Below are positions 35,044 through 45,478 of a stretch of DNA of 64,000 bases, one piece after another. Below the pieces are notes generated by a model, which saw nothing but the letters and a program-made list of their open reading frames with translations, had not been told where the DNA came from and searched no databases. Source of the stretch: Elephas maximus indicus (taxonomy: Eukaryota > Chordata > Mammalia > Proboscidea > Elephantidae); assembly GCF_024166365.1 (NCBI RefSeq), contig NC_064827.1:49752635-49816634 (forward strand). Reading direction: 5' to 3'. Position 1 is the stretch's first letter. Every line of letters starts with the position of its first letter. A program made the translations under genes and the position numbers.

Positions 35044-36044
35044 GAAGAGCTATTTTTCTAGGTACCTTGTTGAACTTGTTTCAGTTCATTCTCTTGAGTT
35101 TCCAGGTAAGCAATCATAATACCTGAAAATAATTTTTCCTTTTTTTAATATACACACACACATACATTTATATATATATATATATATATACTGTTTTATT
35201 TTGTTTGGTTTTACTGGTTCAGTTAGGATCTTAGGAAAAATGTGAGCTACTAGCAGCAGGCCTGCCCCTAACAACTTCAGGGCCCAGGGCAAAAGTACAA
35301 AAAGCGGTCTACACACCATATGTCTAAATATTTAAAGATTATAAATCAAGCTAACAAACAGATAAAAAAAAATTCTAACTTCCTACCTTGACACACATAA
35401 TTTATAGCCAATATACATACAACAATCTAGAAGGCCAAGTTCAAGGCCACCTCCTTATTGTACTTGAGGTAACTTTATTCAGAAATTAACTTCAGTAAGT
35501 TTTACTTCAAAAGATTTTAAGTCTAATTGACCATTGCATTTAAAAAAAAAATGGTATTGCCTAATGCTTTAATTTTTCTCCTTAGAATTAAAATTTTATA
35601 AGAGCTTCATTCCTAGGGCTAATTGCAATACAAAGAAACATCAGCATTTGTTATGGTCCCAAAGAAAATAGAAATTGCAAAGTAGATTTTGCACTTTTTA
35701 AAGAAATTGCCTTTTGAGAACTTCGTCAAATCTACAGGCCCCTATTCTTCCTTGATCCACAATTCTACCTCCACCCCTGCTCCACTGAAGACCCTAAGAA
35801 CTGAGTTGCCTTAGCTGTGGTTCAAACATTCTTATGGCTTCTGAAGATAATACCAGCAGTGGATAAATTCTAAGCAAGTCATGTGAATATTTGCAGATAC
35901 ATAAGAAAGGGCTGGGTCTGGAAGTTAGGCCATCCAGAGAGGAGGACTTATGACTTGGACAGGGCTTCAAAGCCAACCTCCTTCTGTTTATGTGGTTGCA
36001 GCTGGTCTAACTGGAATAGCTTGGGAAGGAAATCCAGAAATCGG
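35044..36044. other. Intergenic stretch; TA-rich microsatellite at 35146-35191
   Basis: A CACACACAT run followed by (TA)n occupies about 35149-35191. The rest shows no recognised gene or repeat. Confidence 0.55.
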
Positions 36045-36160
36045 GTTGAAGTTCCAGTTCTGTCACTAACTGGCTGAACTGGAGTTAATCAGTTAACTCT
36101 TTGCTGCCCCTCAGCTTCATTATCTATAAAATTGGCATAAGGACACTTGCGTTAAGCATT
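36045..36160 (+). repeat. MIR SINE fragment
   Basis: CCAGTTCTGTCACTAACTGG, then CCTCAGCTTCATTATCTATA and ATTGGCATAAGGACACTTGC follow the MIR order. Confidence 0.65.
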
Positions 36161-36535
36161 CCACCAGTTTTGGGCGGAAATCACTTGTCTGAGATTCATT
36201 TTCTGCAGCTGTTACAGTTAAGATAGGCACCTGTGCCCTTTCCACCTCACAGGGTTTTGGGAGGCAAGAGGAAGGCACAAACTTTCTGAGCTCAGTTTCT
36301 ACATCTGAAAAGCAGAGCTAGGAACACATGGCCAGCCCACCTATAAAATTCTGTTAGAACAGAAGAAAACGGACAGAAAAACTTGTTGAAATGTAGAGGG
36401 CTATGCAAATGTGAATTATCTCACACTCAAAACATGAGAAACAGACCTGAAAAGCCTTTGTGAGTCTTTCCTCCTGGCTCCAATATCACGACCCGACAAA
36501 GTAAATCAAGATCATATTTTTAAAAAATGTTTTAA
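36161..36535. other. Intergenic stretch just upstream of STX17
   Basis: No recognised repeat or gene. The sequence is not CpG-rich, so the island starts further right. Confidence 0.5.
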
Positions 36536-36760
36536 ATAATTATATTTTTGTTGTTAAGAATATACACAGCAGAACGTAACCAATTCAACACTTTCTACAC
36601 GTACAATTGCTTTTTAATTAAATGTTGATAAGGAATTTAACAAAAAATAACACTTTCTTTAGCTATAATTGACATACAATAAACACACATATGTAAAGAG
36701 TACTATTTGATGAGTTTTGACATATGTATACACTCATGTCACAATTTAGTGACACTGACC
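36536..36760 (-). mobile_element. Two abutting L1 3' fragments
   Basis: 36540-36605 resembles the young L1 3' end (GTTGTTAAGAATATACACAG, ACACTTTCTACACGTACAAT). 36606-36760 is an old L1 3'UTR nearly identical in order to 34663-34790. They end less than 100 bp before the CpG island. Confidence 0.65.
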
Positions 36761-36829
36761 TTTTTTCTTTTTAAGAATCTAATATAGTTGTGGGTTCCGT
36801 GTCGGCAAGGCTGCTTTACCGAAGAAACT

Positions 36830-37500
36830 CTCAGAAGGGCGAATAAACCGACTCCCAGCCAAGGCAGGGACTGTCCCCGACCCTCTCAGTTTGGCTGGGC
36901 GCCCTTGAGGCCGGACGGGATGGGGCGGGGCCCAGTCGGCCAGCCCCTCGCGACGCCCCGCCCCCTCGCGCCCGCGCCTGCGCCGCGCTTCGACCGGCCT
37001 CCAGCTCCGGGGAGGGAGGTAAGGGGCTCGCGGGTGGGCGCCTCCTGGGCCTCTGGCCCTTCGGACACCGTGGGCCCTGCGCAGATCTGGCGCGTGGGAC
37101 AGGCGCCCGGTGGGGAAGCGGGGCAGCAGCGCAGAAGTGCAAGCGCCGTGGGGGCTCCTCTGGGCCGACAGCAGCGGCAGAACCTCACTCAGTTTCATTT
37201 TTGGAAGAGCTGTTTGAAACGGGTGTAGGGAGGCCGCACACGGGCGACCGTGATGGCTTCCCGGGGTTGCAGGGTTGAAAGTTTCCGGCGCCTGCCCTGC
37301 CGTGACGCACTGTGGGCGTCAGATAGTCAGATCGTCAGGGTCGCTGGCGTCTCGGTCCCGGGACGGGCCAGCGCACCCATTCGCTAATGGGGCGTTTGTT
37401 GTGTGTGGCCCTGGTGTGCCGTGGGCGACACTGCGAGGGATGACGCGAGGCGCGGGCGTCGTGGGGGAAGAACTGGGAGTGAAAGGTCGGAGACTGTCAG
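36830..37500 (+). promoter_or_regulatory. STX17: CpG-island promoter of STX17
   Basis: GC-rich, CpG-dense block in an otherwise AT-rich window. It contains GC boxes of the Sp1 type at 36922-36931 (GGGGCGGGGC) and around 36956-36965 (CCCCGCCCCC), and no TATA box at a useful distance, as is usual for housekeeping promoters. It lies about 6 kb upstream of the start-codon exon. The transcription start is not visible from sequence alone; the GC boxes suggest it lies near 36930-36980. Confidence 0.8.
36940..37018 (+). other. STX17: Probable noncoding STX17 exon 1 (5' end uncertain)
   Basis: A strong splice donor, GAG followed by GTAAGG, has its GT at 37019-37020 inside the CpG island. This fits a short noncoding first exon ending at 37018 that joins exon 2 at 43023. 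The left border is a guess from the GC boxes. Other donors inside the island cannot be excluded. Confidence 0.55.
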
Positions 37501-37990
37501 GGAGGCCAGGAGCTGGTTCTCAAAAGGTCCCTACGTCTAACTCCCTCCTTTTTCAAAAGCGAGATTGGAGGCTCCGAGGAGGTCCAAGGGCCTTGACTTT
37601 TCCCTCCAAATTCAGTGCCCTTTGCACCAGCCAGACACACTTGGGGAAATGCCCGAGAAAATCGGGCACCATCAACAAGCGGAAATATATTATCTCTTGG
37701 CTGATAAAACGTCATCACTTTTGGAGAAGTGGTATTGGCAGCGATTTTGGACTTTTTCTGGGAAATGGAGTTTTTCACCTATAGATAAAACTTCTTAAGT
37801 AATTGAGTTAACCTCTGAGTACTTTTTTCCTCATCGGAATCATGAGTATTACAGTACTCATATTAGTTGTAAGCACTAAAGGATAAAGTTTGTAAAGCAC
37901 CTGGCAAAGCCCTGGCACCCCCTCAATGCAAGTATTAGTGCAGTGACTACAGTTTGATTTCTTACGTGAAACATCAACTCCTTACATTTA
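37501..37990. other. STX17 intron 1, start; no recognised repeat
   Basis: Transition from the CpG island to AT-rich intron. Several open frames cross the island and this stretch, but their composition follows GC content and they carry no known domain. Confidence 0.5.
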
Positions 37991-38610
37991 AAAAACTTTG
38001 TTTTGAAATAATTTTAGAATTACAGAAAAGTTGCAGAAACAATACAGAATTCTTTACAGCACCCTTAAATTTAATGTAACCATAATACAATGATCATAAC
38101 CAAGAAATTAACATCGGTACAATACTATTAACTAAACTGTGGCTTTCTTCAGATTTCATCATTTTTTACACTAATTTTTTTTTTAATCCCAAGATCCTGC
38201 ACTGTTACGTCTCCTTAGTCTCCTCCAACCTGTACAGTTCCTTTGTCTTTTCCTGTCTTTCATAACCTTTATACTTTTGAAGTTGCTGTCAGGTGCCTTC
38301 GAGTTAGTTCTGATTCATAGCAATTCCATGTTCAACAGAACAAAACACTGCTCAGGCCTGCACCATCCTCAGAATCATTGGCTATGTTCGAGCCCATTGT
38401 TGCAGCCACTTTGTAAGAGTCCTGGTCAGTTATTTTGTAGAGCATCTCTGAATTGGAGTTTGGTATTTCTCCTTGTTAGATTCAGGGTATGGATTTTTAG
38501 CAAAAATACCAAGGAGTATATGTGCCCTTCTCAGTTCATCATGCTGAGGTCCATGATATGATTTACTGCTTGTGGCGTTGACCTTGATCACTTAGTTAAG
38601 ATGGTGACTG
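37991..38610 (-). mobile_element. Old L1 3' region split by an RTE fragment
   Basis: Plus-strand phrases TTTTAGAATTACAGAAAAGT, ATTAACATCGGTACAATACT and CTCCTTAGTCTCCTCCAACC, then after the RTE GTCAGTTATTTTGTAGAGCA and GTGCCCTTCTCAGTTCATCA. These are consecutive parts of an old L1 on the minus strand. Confidence 0.65.
38281..38412 (-). mobile_element. RTE 3' fragment inside the old L1
   Basis: GTTGCTGTCAGGTGCCTTCG through CATTGTTGCAGCCACT, the 3' tip of the RTE on the minus strand, about 130 bp. TTTTGAAG on the left and TTTGTAAG on the right may be the decayed target duplication. Confidence 0.75.
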
Positions 38611-39423
38611 CTAGGATTCTCCAGTGTAAAGTTACTGTTTCTTCCTTTGTAAGTAATTGATTTAAATTATGCAAATATCTTCAAACTTTCATTTGCTAAT
38701 TTTAGCATCCAATGATGTATCTTGCCTTCAGTAATTATTACTGTGCTGCCCTAATGGTGATTTTCTATTTACCACATTCATTCTTCATTTATTAATTGAA
38801 GTTCTCCTCTAAGGAAGAGTAGTCCCTTCTTCTCATTTGTTTATTTGGTCATGGATTTATGTTATTACGGACTCAGTTTTTTTTTTTTTTCTATTGGTTA
38901 TAATACTATACCTTTTTTGTTGTTTGCATCCCAAATTGTTCCAGCTTTGGCCATTGGGAGTTTTTTCAGGTTCTTCCTGTGCCCTTTTGGTATAACCCTG
39001 TCCTTTTTTTGACAGTTTCCTTATTTTCTTGCACCATTAGATGCCTCAGGCTCATCTTCTGTTTTCACTGCCCCAACCCTGGAATCAATTACTTTTCCAA
39101 GGACCCGTGGTTTCTTTTATTGGAGATTTGTGTTTAGAAACCAAGATCTAGGCATTAGCTGTGCTCATTGCTACTGGAGTATCTTTACTTCTAGGGCCTC
39201 GCGGAAGACATTTAAGAAATGTAGATATATATACCAACCCAGGCATACACAAAGATCTATATTTACTTCTCTCTGTCTCTATCTATCTGTGTATTAAAAA
39301 AACAAATTCATCCTGATACCTCTGATTCTATACTAGCACCAGAGGGTTCATTCTAGTCTCCTCCCTGCTTAGAACTTCTTTCTCTGACAATGAGAAATCT
39401 GACTCTTTTTCTACAAAATACTT
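38611..39423. other. STX17 intron 1 without recognised gene
   Basis: About 0.8 kb; a T-run at 38878-38891. The part to about 39130 may be a further L1-derived region continuing from 38610, but I cannot prove it. Confidence 0.45.
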
Positions 39424-39650
39424 TCTCTTCTGGTGGCAAAGTGGTTAAGAGCTCAGGCTGATAACCAAGAGGTCTGCAGTTCAGATCTACCAGCCACTTC
39501 TTAGAAACCCTGTGGGACAGTTCTGCTCTGTCCTGTAGGGTCGCTATGAGTCGGAATTGACTCCACGGCGCAGAACAACAAGAATACACACATGGGATCA
39601 CCATGAGTCAGAGTTGACTCAATGGCAACTGTTTTTTTTTTTTTAAAGTA
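39424..39650 (+). mobile_element. AfroSINE with two successive tails
   Basis: A standard plus-strand copy from CTGGTGGCAAAGTGGTTAAG to GAGTCGGAATTGACTCCACG (39548-39567) is followed, after about 40 bp, by a second tail unit (CCATGAGTCAGAGTTGACTC then AATGGCAACTG) and a T-run at 39632-39643. It is either a tail duplication or a second, 5'-truncated insertion into the first tail. Confidence 0.75.
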
Positions 39651-39756
39651 TACCCATAAAGTAATTTCAGAATTCCTAACCGATACCCCTGTGAGAAGCA
39701 TATTTTACTAACTACTGTATAGCGTATGCAGTTCTTTTTGTCTTTAGCTTTATAGC

Positions 39757-39926
39757 AAAACCAAAACCAAACCCATTGCCATCGAGTCAATTCTGACTCA
39801 TAGTGACCCTGCAGGACAGAGTAGAACTGCCCCACAGGGTTTCCAAGGAGCGCCTGGTAGATTCGATCTCCCGACCTTTTAGTTAGCAGCCATAGCACTT
39901 AACCACTATGCCACCAGGGCTTCCAG
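39757..39926 (-). mobile_element. AfroSINE
   Basis: Complete minus-strand copy from AAAACCAAAACCAAACCCAT to TATGCCACCAGGGCTTCC on the plus strand. Confidence 0.9.
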
Positions 39927-40079
39927 CCTTATAGTACACTATTAAAATACTGTTTTCCAAAGTTAGTTAGATTATTCCCCACTCCTTTCTGTGTGGTTAT
40001 GCTATTCATTTGTAAAATAGTTACATTCTTTTTTTTTTTTTAATAGTCTGTATTCCATTTTGGATTTTTTTTTTCTGTA

Positions 40080-40520
40080 TCCTGTTTTTGTTTTTAATTT
40101 ACATACAGTAAAATTCACTCTGTGGTCTAATTGTATGGATTATGACAAATGCACATGCAGGCAATCCTCAGGTTCTGAACTTAGGACTTAAGACCAACTC
40201 ATACTTGCCCTTTAATGTTGTGTAAATTTACCCTCACTTTGAAACAATTGAACCAGCCCCTACTGGCAGCAAATACTTTGTCACAATCACCTTCGCTTGC
40301 TGCACAAGCAGCTTTTAAATCCTCGAAAAGCCTTCAAGCCTTTTCTTGCACTACAGTAAGGCTAAATAAGAGCTGTATGCACCTGCTCTGACTTCCCTAC
40401 AAATTTGACTTAAACACACTGTAAGGAACGGATGTTGTTCGTAACCCGGGGACTACATGTAGTTAGTGTATTGTATATCTACCACCACTGTCATGATACA
40501 GAACAGTCCCACCACCCCAG
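40080..40520 (-). mobile_element. Old L1 3'UTR split by a DNA transposon
   Basis: 40090-40158 (TACATACAGTAAAATTCACT) and 40460-40520 (GTCATGATACAGAACAGTCC, CACCACCCC) are consecutive pieces of an old L1 3'UTR on the minus strand. Confidence 0.6.
40159..40457. mobile_element. Tigger-like DNA transposon
   Basis: Terminal inverted repeats: left GCAATCCTCAGGTTCTGAAC, right GTTCGTAACCCGGGGACTAC, which match as reverse complements with a few changes. A length near 300 bp and noncoding content fit a nonautonomous Tc1/mariner-type element. It is a different subfamily from 982-1312. Confidence 0.65.
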
Positions 40521-40559
40521 ATATTCCGTTATACTATTTTTTTTAATGGAAAAAGTAAT

Positions 40560-42134
40560 ATAACAACTTCGCAGAAGTTTGGGACATTAGACATTTTTGT
40601 GTTTTTTTGTCTGGTCTTCTAGACATTTTACACAGTTGTGGTCTTAATGTCCATTTTTTTTTTTTTTTATCCTTCTGTTCCAATTTTCTGACTGAAAAAT
40701 CAAGAAATGCCGAAATACACTTTCATTCATTATTTGATCACACTTCTGCACCATACTTTGTATATTGAATTAGGACTTCCTGTAACAGCTTAAAACATTA
40801 TTTGAACTATTTTATGATCACAAGTGCTGTTAAACAACTTGTTTCAATAACATCACCATTTATGCAATTATTTGAATGTTATTATGTTCTATTCTTAGTT
40901 TTATACAGGCATTCTATCATAATTTTATAAAAGTAGAATATGGCGGGAAGAAGGGGGAAAAATACTCTCTAGAAGGAGACCAAGTGTTGGAAAAGTGTTT
41001 TGGGAGGTTTTGGGGGACAGAATATCTTCCCTGAGAGATAGCCCTTCTGAGATAGGTAGCTGGTTTTCCTTGTGCACAGAAAACTGAAGGGCAGAGTCAC
41101 GCGAAACTCTAGAAATGCCACTTTTGAAACTCAAAAAAGCAAGTTACTTTAATAGTATAAGGCAACAGTGAAAATAAGCCAAGTTGTAATTGGGGATTAA
41201 GTACACTCCACCTTATTAGTGGAAGAGAAGGCAGAGTCATATGAGTTGCATATCAAATGATCCTGAAGGTTTAGAGGCAGAGGGAATGTGAAAGAGCATC
41301 TAGACAGAAGGAGCACCATTGCAAAGCTACAAGATATTGGGAGATGCTAGTTGGGTAGATGGGGTAGATCTAATTATGAAGATTGTATTTGCTTGTTTAA
41401 ATCATTGGGAACTACTGGAGGTTTTTGCTCAGGGGAGTAGCATGTTGCAGTTGGTTTTTAGATATATTAATTGGTGACAGTCAGTGGGAAAAATTGGAGA
41501 GGGAAAAGAGTCTAAAGGCAGACCCTGTTGTCATGTGCTGTGCATATTGTGCTTTGTGTGACTGGAGTGGGAAGATTAGATACTCTGAAAAGGGACATGT
41601 GAAGAGATACTTTAGTTCAGTCAGCATCTATTGAGTGTCAGGTATGTTCAAAAACATTTTGATAGGAATGGTGGTAGATATAAATATCTTCCTATGGTAT
41701 ATAATCTGTATCATAGAAGAGGCAATATGATAAACTAGGAAACATGAATGTTAGAAAACTGTTATTATTTCTGGTAGAAAACTACTGGTGAAGTACAAAG
41801 AAGAACATTTGATTATACTCTCAGAAAACTCAGGTTCTTATTCCTGTTCTGTTGCTTGTTATTTGTATCTGTACACAATATTAATCACTTTGTGAGAAAA
41901 GAAACAGGCAATTTAAAGGGCATTGATGAGAAGAGTTACATATCATATTTGAAGTATATAATTACATAGTCACATTATGATGGCATTAGAAGTGGAGTTT
42001 GGTACAAGTTGCTTTTCTTAGCAGCAATGTTAAGAATGAAATCTTTTCTTGGAGTTTTACCATTTGACACCTTTTATAAAAAATGTTATTCCATGTCCAA
42101 GATATATTGGGAAATGAAAACTTAGACAATATAT
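40560..42134. repeat. STX17 intron 1; old repeat in about 41230-41640
   Basis: Mostly unrecognised. About 41230-41640 resembles the unnamed old repeat class seen at 13440 and 59210 (CTAGACAGAAGGAGCACCAT, GGGAGTAGCATGTTGCAGTT). A T-run lies at 40655-40669. Confidence 0.4.
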
Positions 42135-42302
42135 TCCTAAAAAAAAAACAAACCCATTGCCATCAAGTCAATTCCAACTCATAGTAACCCTGTAGAACAG
42201 AGTAGAACTGTCCTATGGGGTTTCCAAGGAGCACCTGGTGGATTCAAGCTGCCGACAGTTTACTTAATAGCTGAGCTCTTAACCACTGTATCACCACAGC
42301 TA
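42135..42302 (-). mobile_element. AfroSINE
   Basis: Minus-strand copy with an A-run at 42139-42149, tail CCATTGCCATCAAGTCAATT and head ending GTATCACCACAGCT. Confidence 0.85.
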
Positions 42303-42335
42303 GTTTTCTTTTTTTAAAAAAATGTATTTATATGC

Positions 42336-42472
42336 ATACATGAAACCAATTGCCATCAAGTTGATTCTGACTCAGTGACCCCATGTATGTCAGAGTAGAA
42401 CTGCACTCTCTAGGGTTTTCAATGGCTGATTTTTTGGAATTAGTTTGCCAAGCCTTTTTTCTGAGGCACCAT
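42336..42472 (-). mobile_element. AfroSINE, longer subfamily, cut by the next SINE
   Basis: Tail CCAATTGCCATCAAGTTGAT, then the long-subfamily block to TTTTTTCTGAGGCACC, where it stops at the border of the next SINE. Its head is missing. Confidence 0.7.
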
Positions 42473-42677
42473 TTGTTGTTGTGTGCTGTTGAGTCAATTC
42501 TGGCTCATAGCAACACTATAGGATGGGGTAGAACTACCCCATGGGATTTCCTAGGCTGCTATCTTTACTGGAGCAGATTACCAGGTCTTTTTTCCTACAG
42601 AGTAGCTGGTGGATTTGAACCACTACACCTTTGTGTTTGCAGCTGAGTGCTTAACTGTCACACCACCAGGGCTACTG
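42473..42677 (-). mobile_element. AfroSINE, longer subfamily
   Basis: Minus-strand copy beginning TTTGTTGTTGTGTGCTGTTG and ending ACACCACCAGGGCTA. It interrupts the SINE to its left. About 205 bp. Confidence 0.8.
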
Positions 42678-43022
42678 TGAGGTACCATACATATATACAT
42701 ATGTAGAAAAATGCCTGGAACGACAGTTACCAAAATTTAAGGAGCAGTTAACTGTGGATGAAGAGAAAATTGTTGGTTTTATTTTATTCCCTTGGCTTAT
42801 CTATATTTTCTAAGCCTTCTTAAGTTAATAAACATTACTTTTATAAAAGAGAAAAAGGTTTTAGAATAAATAAATGGTTTCATAAAGAAAAACAAGTCAC
42901 ACAAGTTTAGCAGTAGGTTGAATACCTATTTAGAATAAATTGTAAAGTTACCTAATTGTTGGCTTTTAAGAATAATGGAAACTGATTAAAAAAAAATTGT
43001 TAAAGAAATTTTTCCCTCTTAG
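42678..43022. other. End of STX17 intron 1
   Basis: About 0.35 kb with no repeat recognised. It ends in the polypyrimidine tract and AG acceptor TTTTTCCCTCTTAG at 43009-43022. Confidence 0.6.
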
Positions 43023-43085
43023 GTTTTTCTACATGAGTGGACAAGACGATTTTTGCAAGTCGAAGTGACATAACATCTTTTTAGG
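43023..43085 (+). promoter_or_regulatory. STX17: STX17 exon 2 leader with an 11-codon uORF
   Basis: The 5'UTR part of exon 2. An upstream ATG at 43033 opens a reading frame MSGQDDFCKSK that stops at 43068, 17 bases before the true start and in another frame. Its start context is weak (T at -3). A second AG at 43083-43084, directly before the start codon, is a possible alternative acceptor, but the tract ahead of 43022 is better. Confidence 0.65.
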
Positions 43086-43208
43086 ATGTCTGAAGATGAA
43101 GAAAAAGTGAAATTACGCCGTCTTGAGCCAGCTATCCAGAAATTCATTAAGATAGTAATCCCAACAGACTTGGAGAGGTTAAGAAAGCACCAAATAAATA
43201 TTGAGAAG
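43086..43208 (+). CDS. STX17: STX17 (syntaxin 17), coding part of exon 2, residues 1-41
   Basis: Starts with ATG and encodes MSEDEEKVKLRRLEPAIQKF followed by 21 further residues ending in INIEK. I recognise this as the N terminus of syntaxin 17. Syntaxin 17 is the Qa-SNARE recruited to completed autophagosomes, where it pairs with SNAP29 and VAMP8 for lysosome fusion; it also acts at ER-mitochondria contacts. The full protein is about 300 residues, with an N-terminal helical (Habc-like) domain, a SNARE motif and a C-terminal two-helix membrane hairpin; only the start of the N-terminal domain is here. The open frame would run past 43208 into the intron, but a GTGAGC donor at 43209 and the exact join to 51637 show the real end. 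The start codon has A at -3. Confidence 0.95.
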
Positions 43209-43313
43209 GTGAGCTTTTTCATTTTCTATCACGAGAAACAGTTATATAATTGGATGTATGTTTGTTGTGCACTTTAGCTCAATTTAGAATATTAGGTAAG
43301 AGACCTTGCTAAA

Positions 43314-43468
43314 ATGTTGTTATTAGGTGCCGTTGAGTCAGTTCCGACTCATAGTGACCCTATGTACAACAGAACATAACACTGCCCGGTCCCGTGCTAT
43401 CCCTGCACTCATTGATACGTCTGAGCCCATTTTGATAGCCACTGTGTCAATCCATCTCAGTCTTCCTA
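43314..43468 (-). mobile_element. RTE 3' fragment
   Basis: TGTTGTTATTAGGTGCCGTT through GTGTCAATCCATCTCAGTCT, the minus-strand 3' end of the RTE, about 155 bp, in STX17 intron 2. Confidence 0.8.
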
Positions 43469-44048
43469 GCTCCTATTGATTTAGCAACATGATTCATTTT
43501 TTTCAGCAGGTTTTTCTGTACTACAGATGCATTTCTCATATATTCCTTTTTTAGGAAGGGATGTAGGGTTAGACCCCATCCCTTTTTCATTGTACATATC
43601 AAACTATTAGGCATATACTAATTAACATACAACCTGTTTGACAGTACACCAGGTGTGAAGGTGGGGACTTGACTTAATTTCATTCATGCCATGATAAGGT
43701 TTCTGAACTTTGAATGTGTTTCCATCACTAACTCCTGTCCTCTTCAGGTGCACATATATTAGAGAAGTCAGTAATCATGTGCTGTGAGGGAATTTCATTA
43801 CTTCATTGCGTCCCTTTGAGGAAAGCCCTAAACTGAGAAACATTGCCTAAAGACCTGTTGAGGAAGTTGGTAGAGGGAGGAAGAACTAGTCTCAGGGACT
43901 ATGGTGGGGGTTGACCAGGTTGACTCAGACTGGTCAGAGTCTGGAGGAGTGGTTATGACATTTATGGGAACATCAGGTTTATTGAGTAATGGGCATTGAT
44001 TTAGCAAGTTATACTGTCTTATTTGCTGTGAGAGAGGTCAGTAGTATT
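43469..44048. other. STX17 intron 2 without recognised gene
   Basis: About 0.55 kb of unrecognised sequence up to the first copy of a 34-bp target duplication (44015-44048). Confidence 0.55.
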
Positions 44049-44077
44049 GAATCGACTCGACGGCACTGGGTTTTTAT
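44049..44077 (+). mobile_element. 29-bp AfroSINE-tail micro-insertion with a 34-bp duplication
   Basis: The insert reads GAATCGACTCGACGGCACTG then GGTTTTTAT, only the extreme 3' tail of the SINE. The 34 bases at 44015-44048 recur at 44078-44111 with one change (A to G). Such a long duplication around so short an insert is unusual. Confidence 0.85.
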
Positions 44078-44111
44078 TGTCTTATTTGCTGTGGGAGAGG
44101 TCAGTAGTATT

Positions 44112-44607
44112 TACTATTTCAAAAGGACTTCCCCAGTATAAATTTTAAGCTGTGTGGCCCTCCATTGATTTTTTTTTTCCAGAGGGGTTGGAAAGGGTAT
44201 GGTTATAAAGCTTTCAATGTAAATACTATTCATCACCCTCAACTGAGTAGCTTGTACAAGTAAGAAAACTGTCTTTCCCCTATAAATAGTATCTATCTTC
44301 TTAGTATTTAATATTTAAGTCCCTTTTAAATAGTATAGAAAATAAATTCCAAGAACATTAAGGTTAAAATTTCAGTGCAAATATGAAGGTACTTCTAGAA
44401 TTCAGGGTTAGTAATTTGCCGTCCTTTTAATTTCTTTCTTCTTCACCCATAAAAATAAATGAAGCCATGACTCTTAAGTGTAGAGAAAGAGTTGTCTGGT
44501 AAGTAGTCATTTTTGTCATGAGTGGAAACAAATTAAAGGGTTCCATGCTTTAGTTAATGAGGGCGGCTGACTCTTTAGCACTATAACAATATAGAAATAG
44601 TTTTCTT
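44112..44607. other. STX17 intron 2 without recognised gene
   Basis: About 0.5 kb, no repeat recognised. Confidence 0.5.
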
Positions 44608-44835
44608 TTTAGTAATATTTTATTGTGTTTTCAGTGAAGGTTTACACAGCATTTTAGGTTCCCATTCAACAATTTCCACACAGCTTCTTCAGTGACATTG
44701 GTTACATTATTCACAATTCATGAACATTCTTATTATTTCTGTTCTTGTTGTTCTGTTTCCGTTAATCTAGTTTCCCTATTCCCTTACATTCTCATCTTTG
44801 TTTTAAGTAATTGTTGACTGTTTGGTCTCAAACGG
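44608..44835 (-). mobile_element. L1 3' end fragment
   Basis: TAATATTTTATTGTGTTTTC, then GTTTACACAGCATTTTAGGT, then CAGTGACATTGGTTACATTA: the minus-strand 3'UTR end of a young L1 subtype. The same subtype recurs at 62815. Confidence 0.75.
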
Positions 44836-45297
44836 TGATTTTTCAAATAGAGCTGTTTTCTTTTGGTTGTTGATCTCAGTGTGGGAGGTTTGACAGGGTG
44901 TATTTCAAAATCTTGAGTACATATTAAAGTGTTCACTTACAAAGGGGAGACCAGAATTTGGCAGATGAATTGATTCTGAAAGACAGAAATAGGTGGATTA
45001 TGACCTACTAATGCCATTTCTTTCCTTTGTTATCTTGCTTTTACCTTTGGCTTGTCTTAGATTTTCCTTTTCTTGTATTCATTCTAAACAAAAGTGCCTG
45101 ACCTTATTACCCTCAGATCCTAGCCACATGTATCACTCAATCAGACATCAATGGAGAAGCCAGAACCCTGGGGGAAAGGTAGGAAGAGGACAGGTATGAT
45201 TCGATTAGGTATGCCAGACTTTAATAAGAAAATTATCCCAGGGTTATATTGATGCCTGTCTGCCGGAAGATGTTTCCTTTAACGTTTTGTGAAAATT

Positions 45298-45410
45298 AAA
45301 AAAAAATTATTATTATGCTTTAGGTGAGGGTTTACGAGCAAATTAGTTTCTCATTAAACAGTTAATACACATACTATTTTGTGACATTGGTTGTACTGTG
45401 AAATTTTTTG
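45298..45410 (-). mobile_element. L1 3' end fragment
   Basis: AAAAAAAATTATTATTATGC and GTTTACGAGCAAATTAGTTT, then ACTATTTTGTGACATTGGTT, the minus-strand extreme 3' end of the L1 family at 4303. Confidence 0.75.
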
Positions 45411-45478
45411 ACAACATCAAAATAATTACAGTTAACAACATAGGCGATACCGTCTTAGGCCAAGCAGTTAAACTCATA

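Noticed and set aside
36779-37198. 139-codon minus-strand frame in the CpG island
   Set aside because: Same GC effect. An antisense transcript is possible at a CpG island, but nothing in the sequence shows a protein.
36788-37228. 146-codon plus-strand frame across the CpG island
   Set aside because: Length is explained by the high GC content; there is no known domain, overlapping frames exist on the other strand, and the region fits a noncoding first exon and promoter.
37275-37784. 169-codon plus-strand frame after the CpG island
   Set aside because: It lies in intron 1, shows no domain, and its composition changes midway with GC content.
43086-43277. Reading frame continuing 23 codons past exon 2
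   Set aside because: The GTGAGC donor at 43209 and the in-phase syntaxin 17 continuation at 51637 show that the extra codons are intron.
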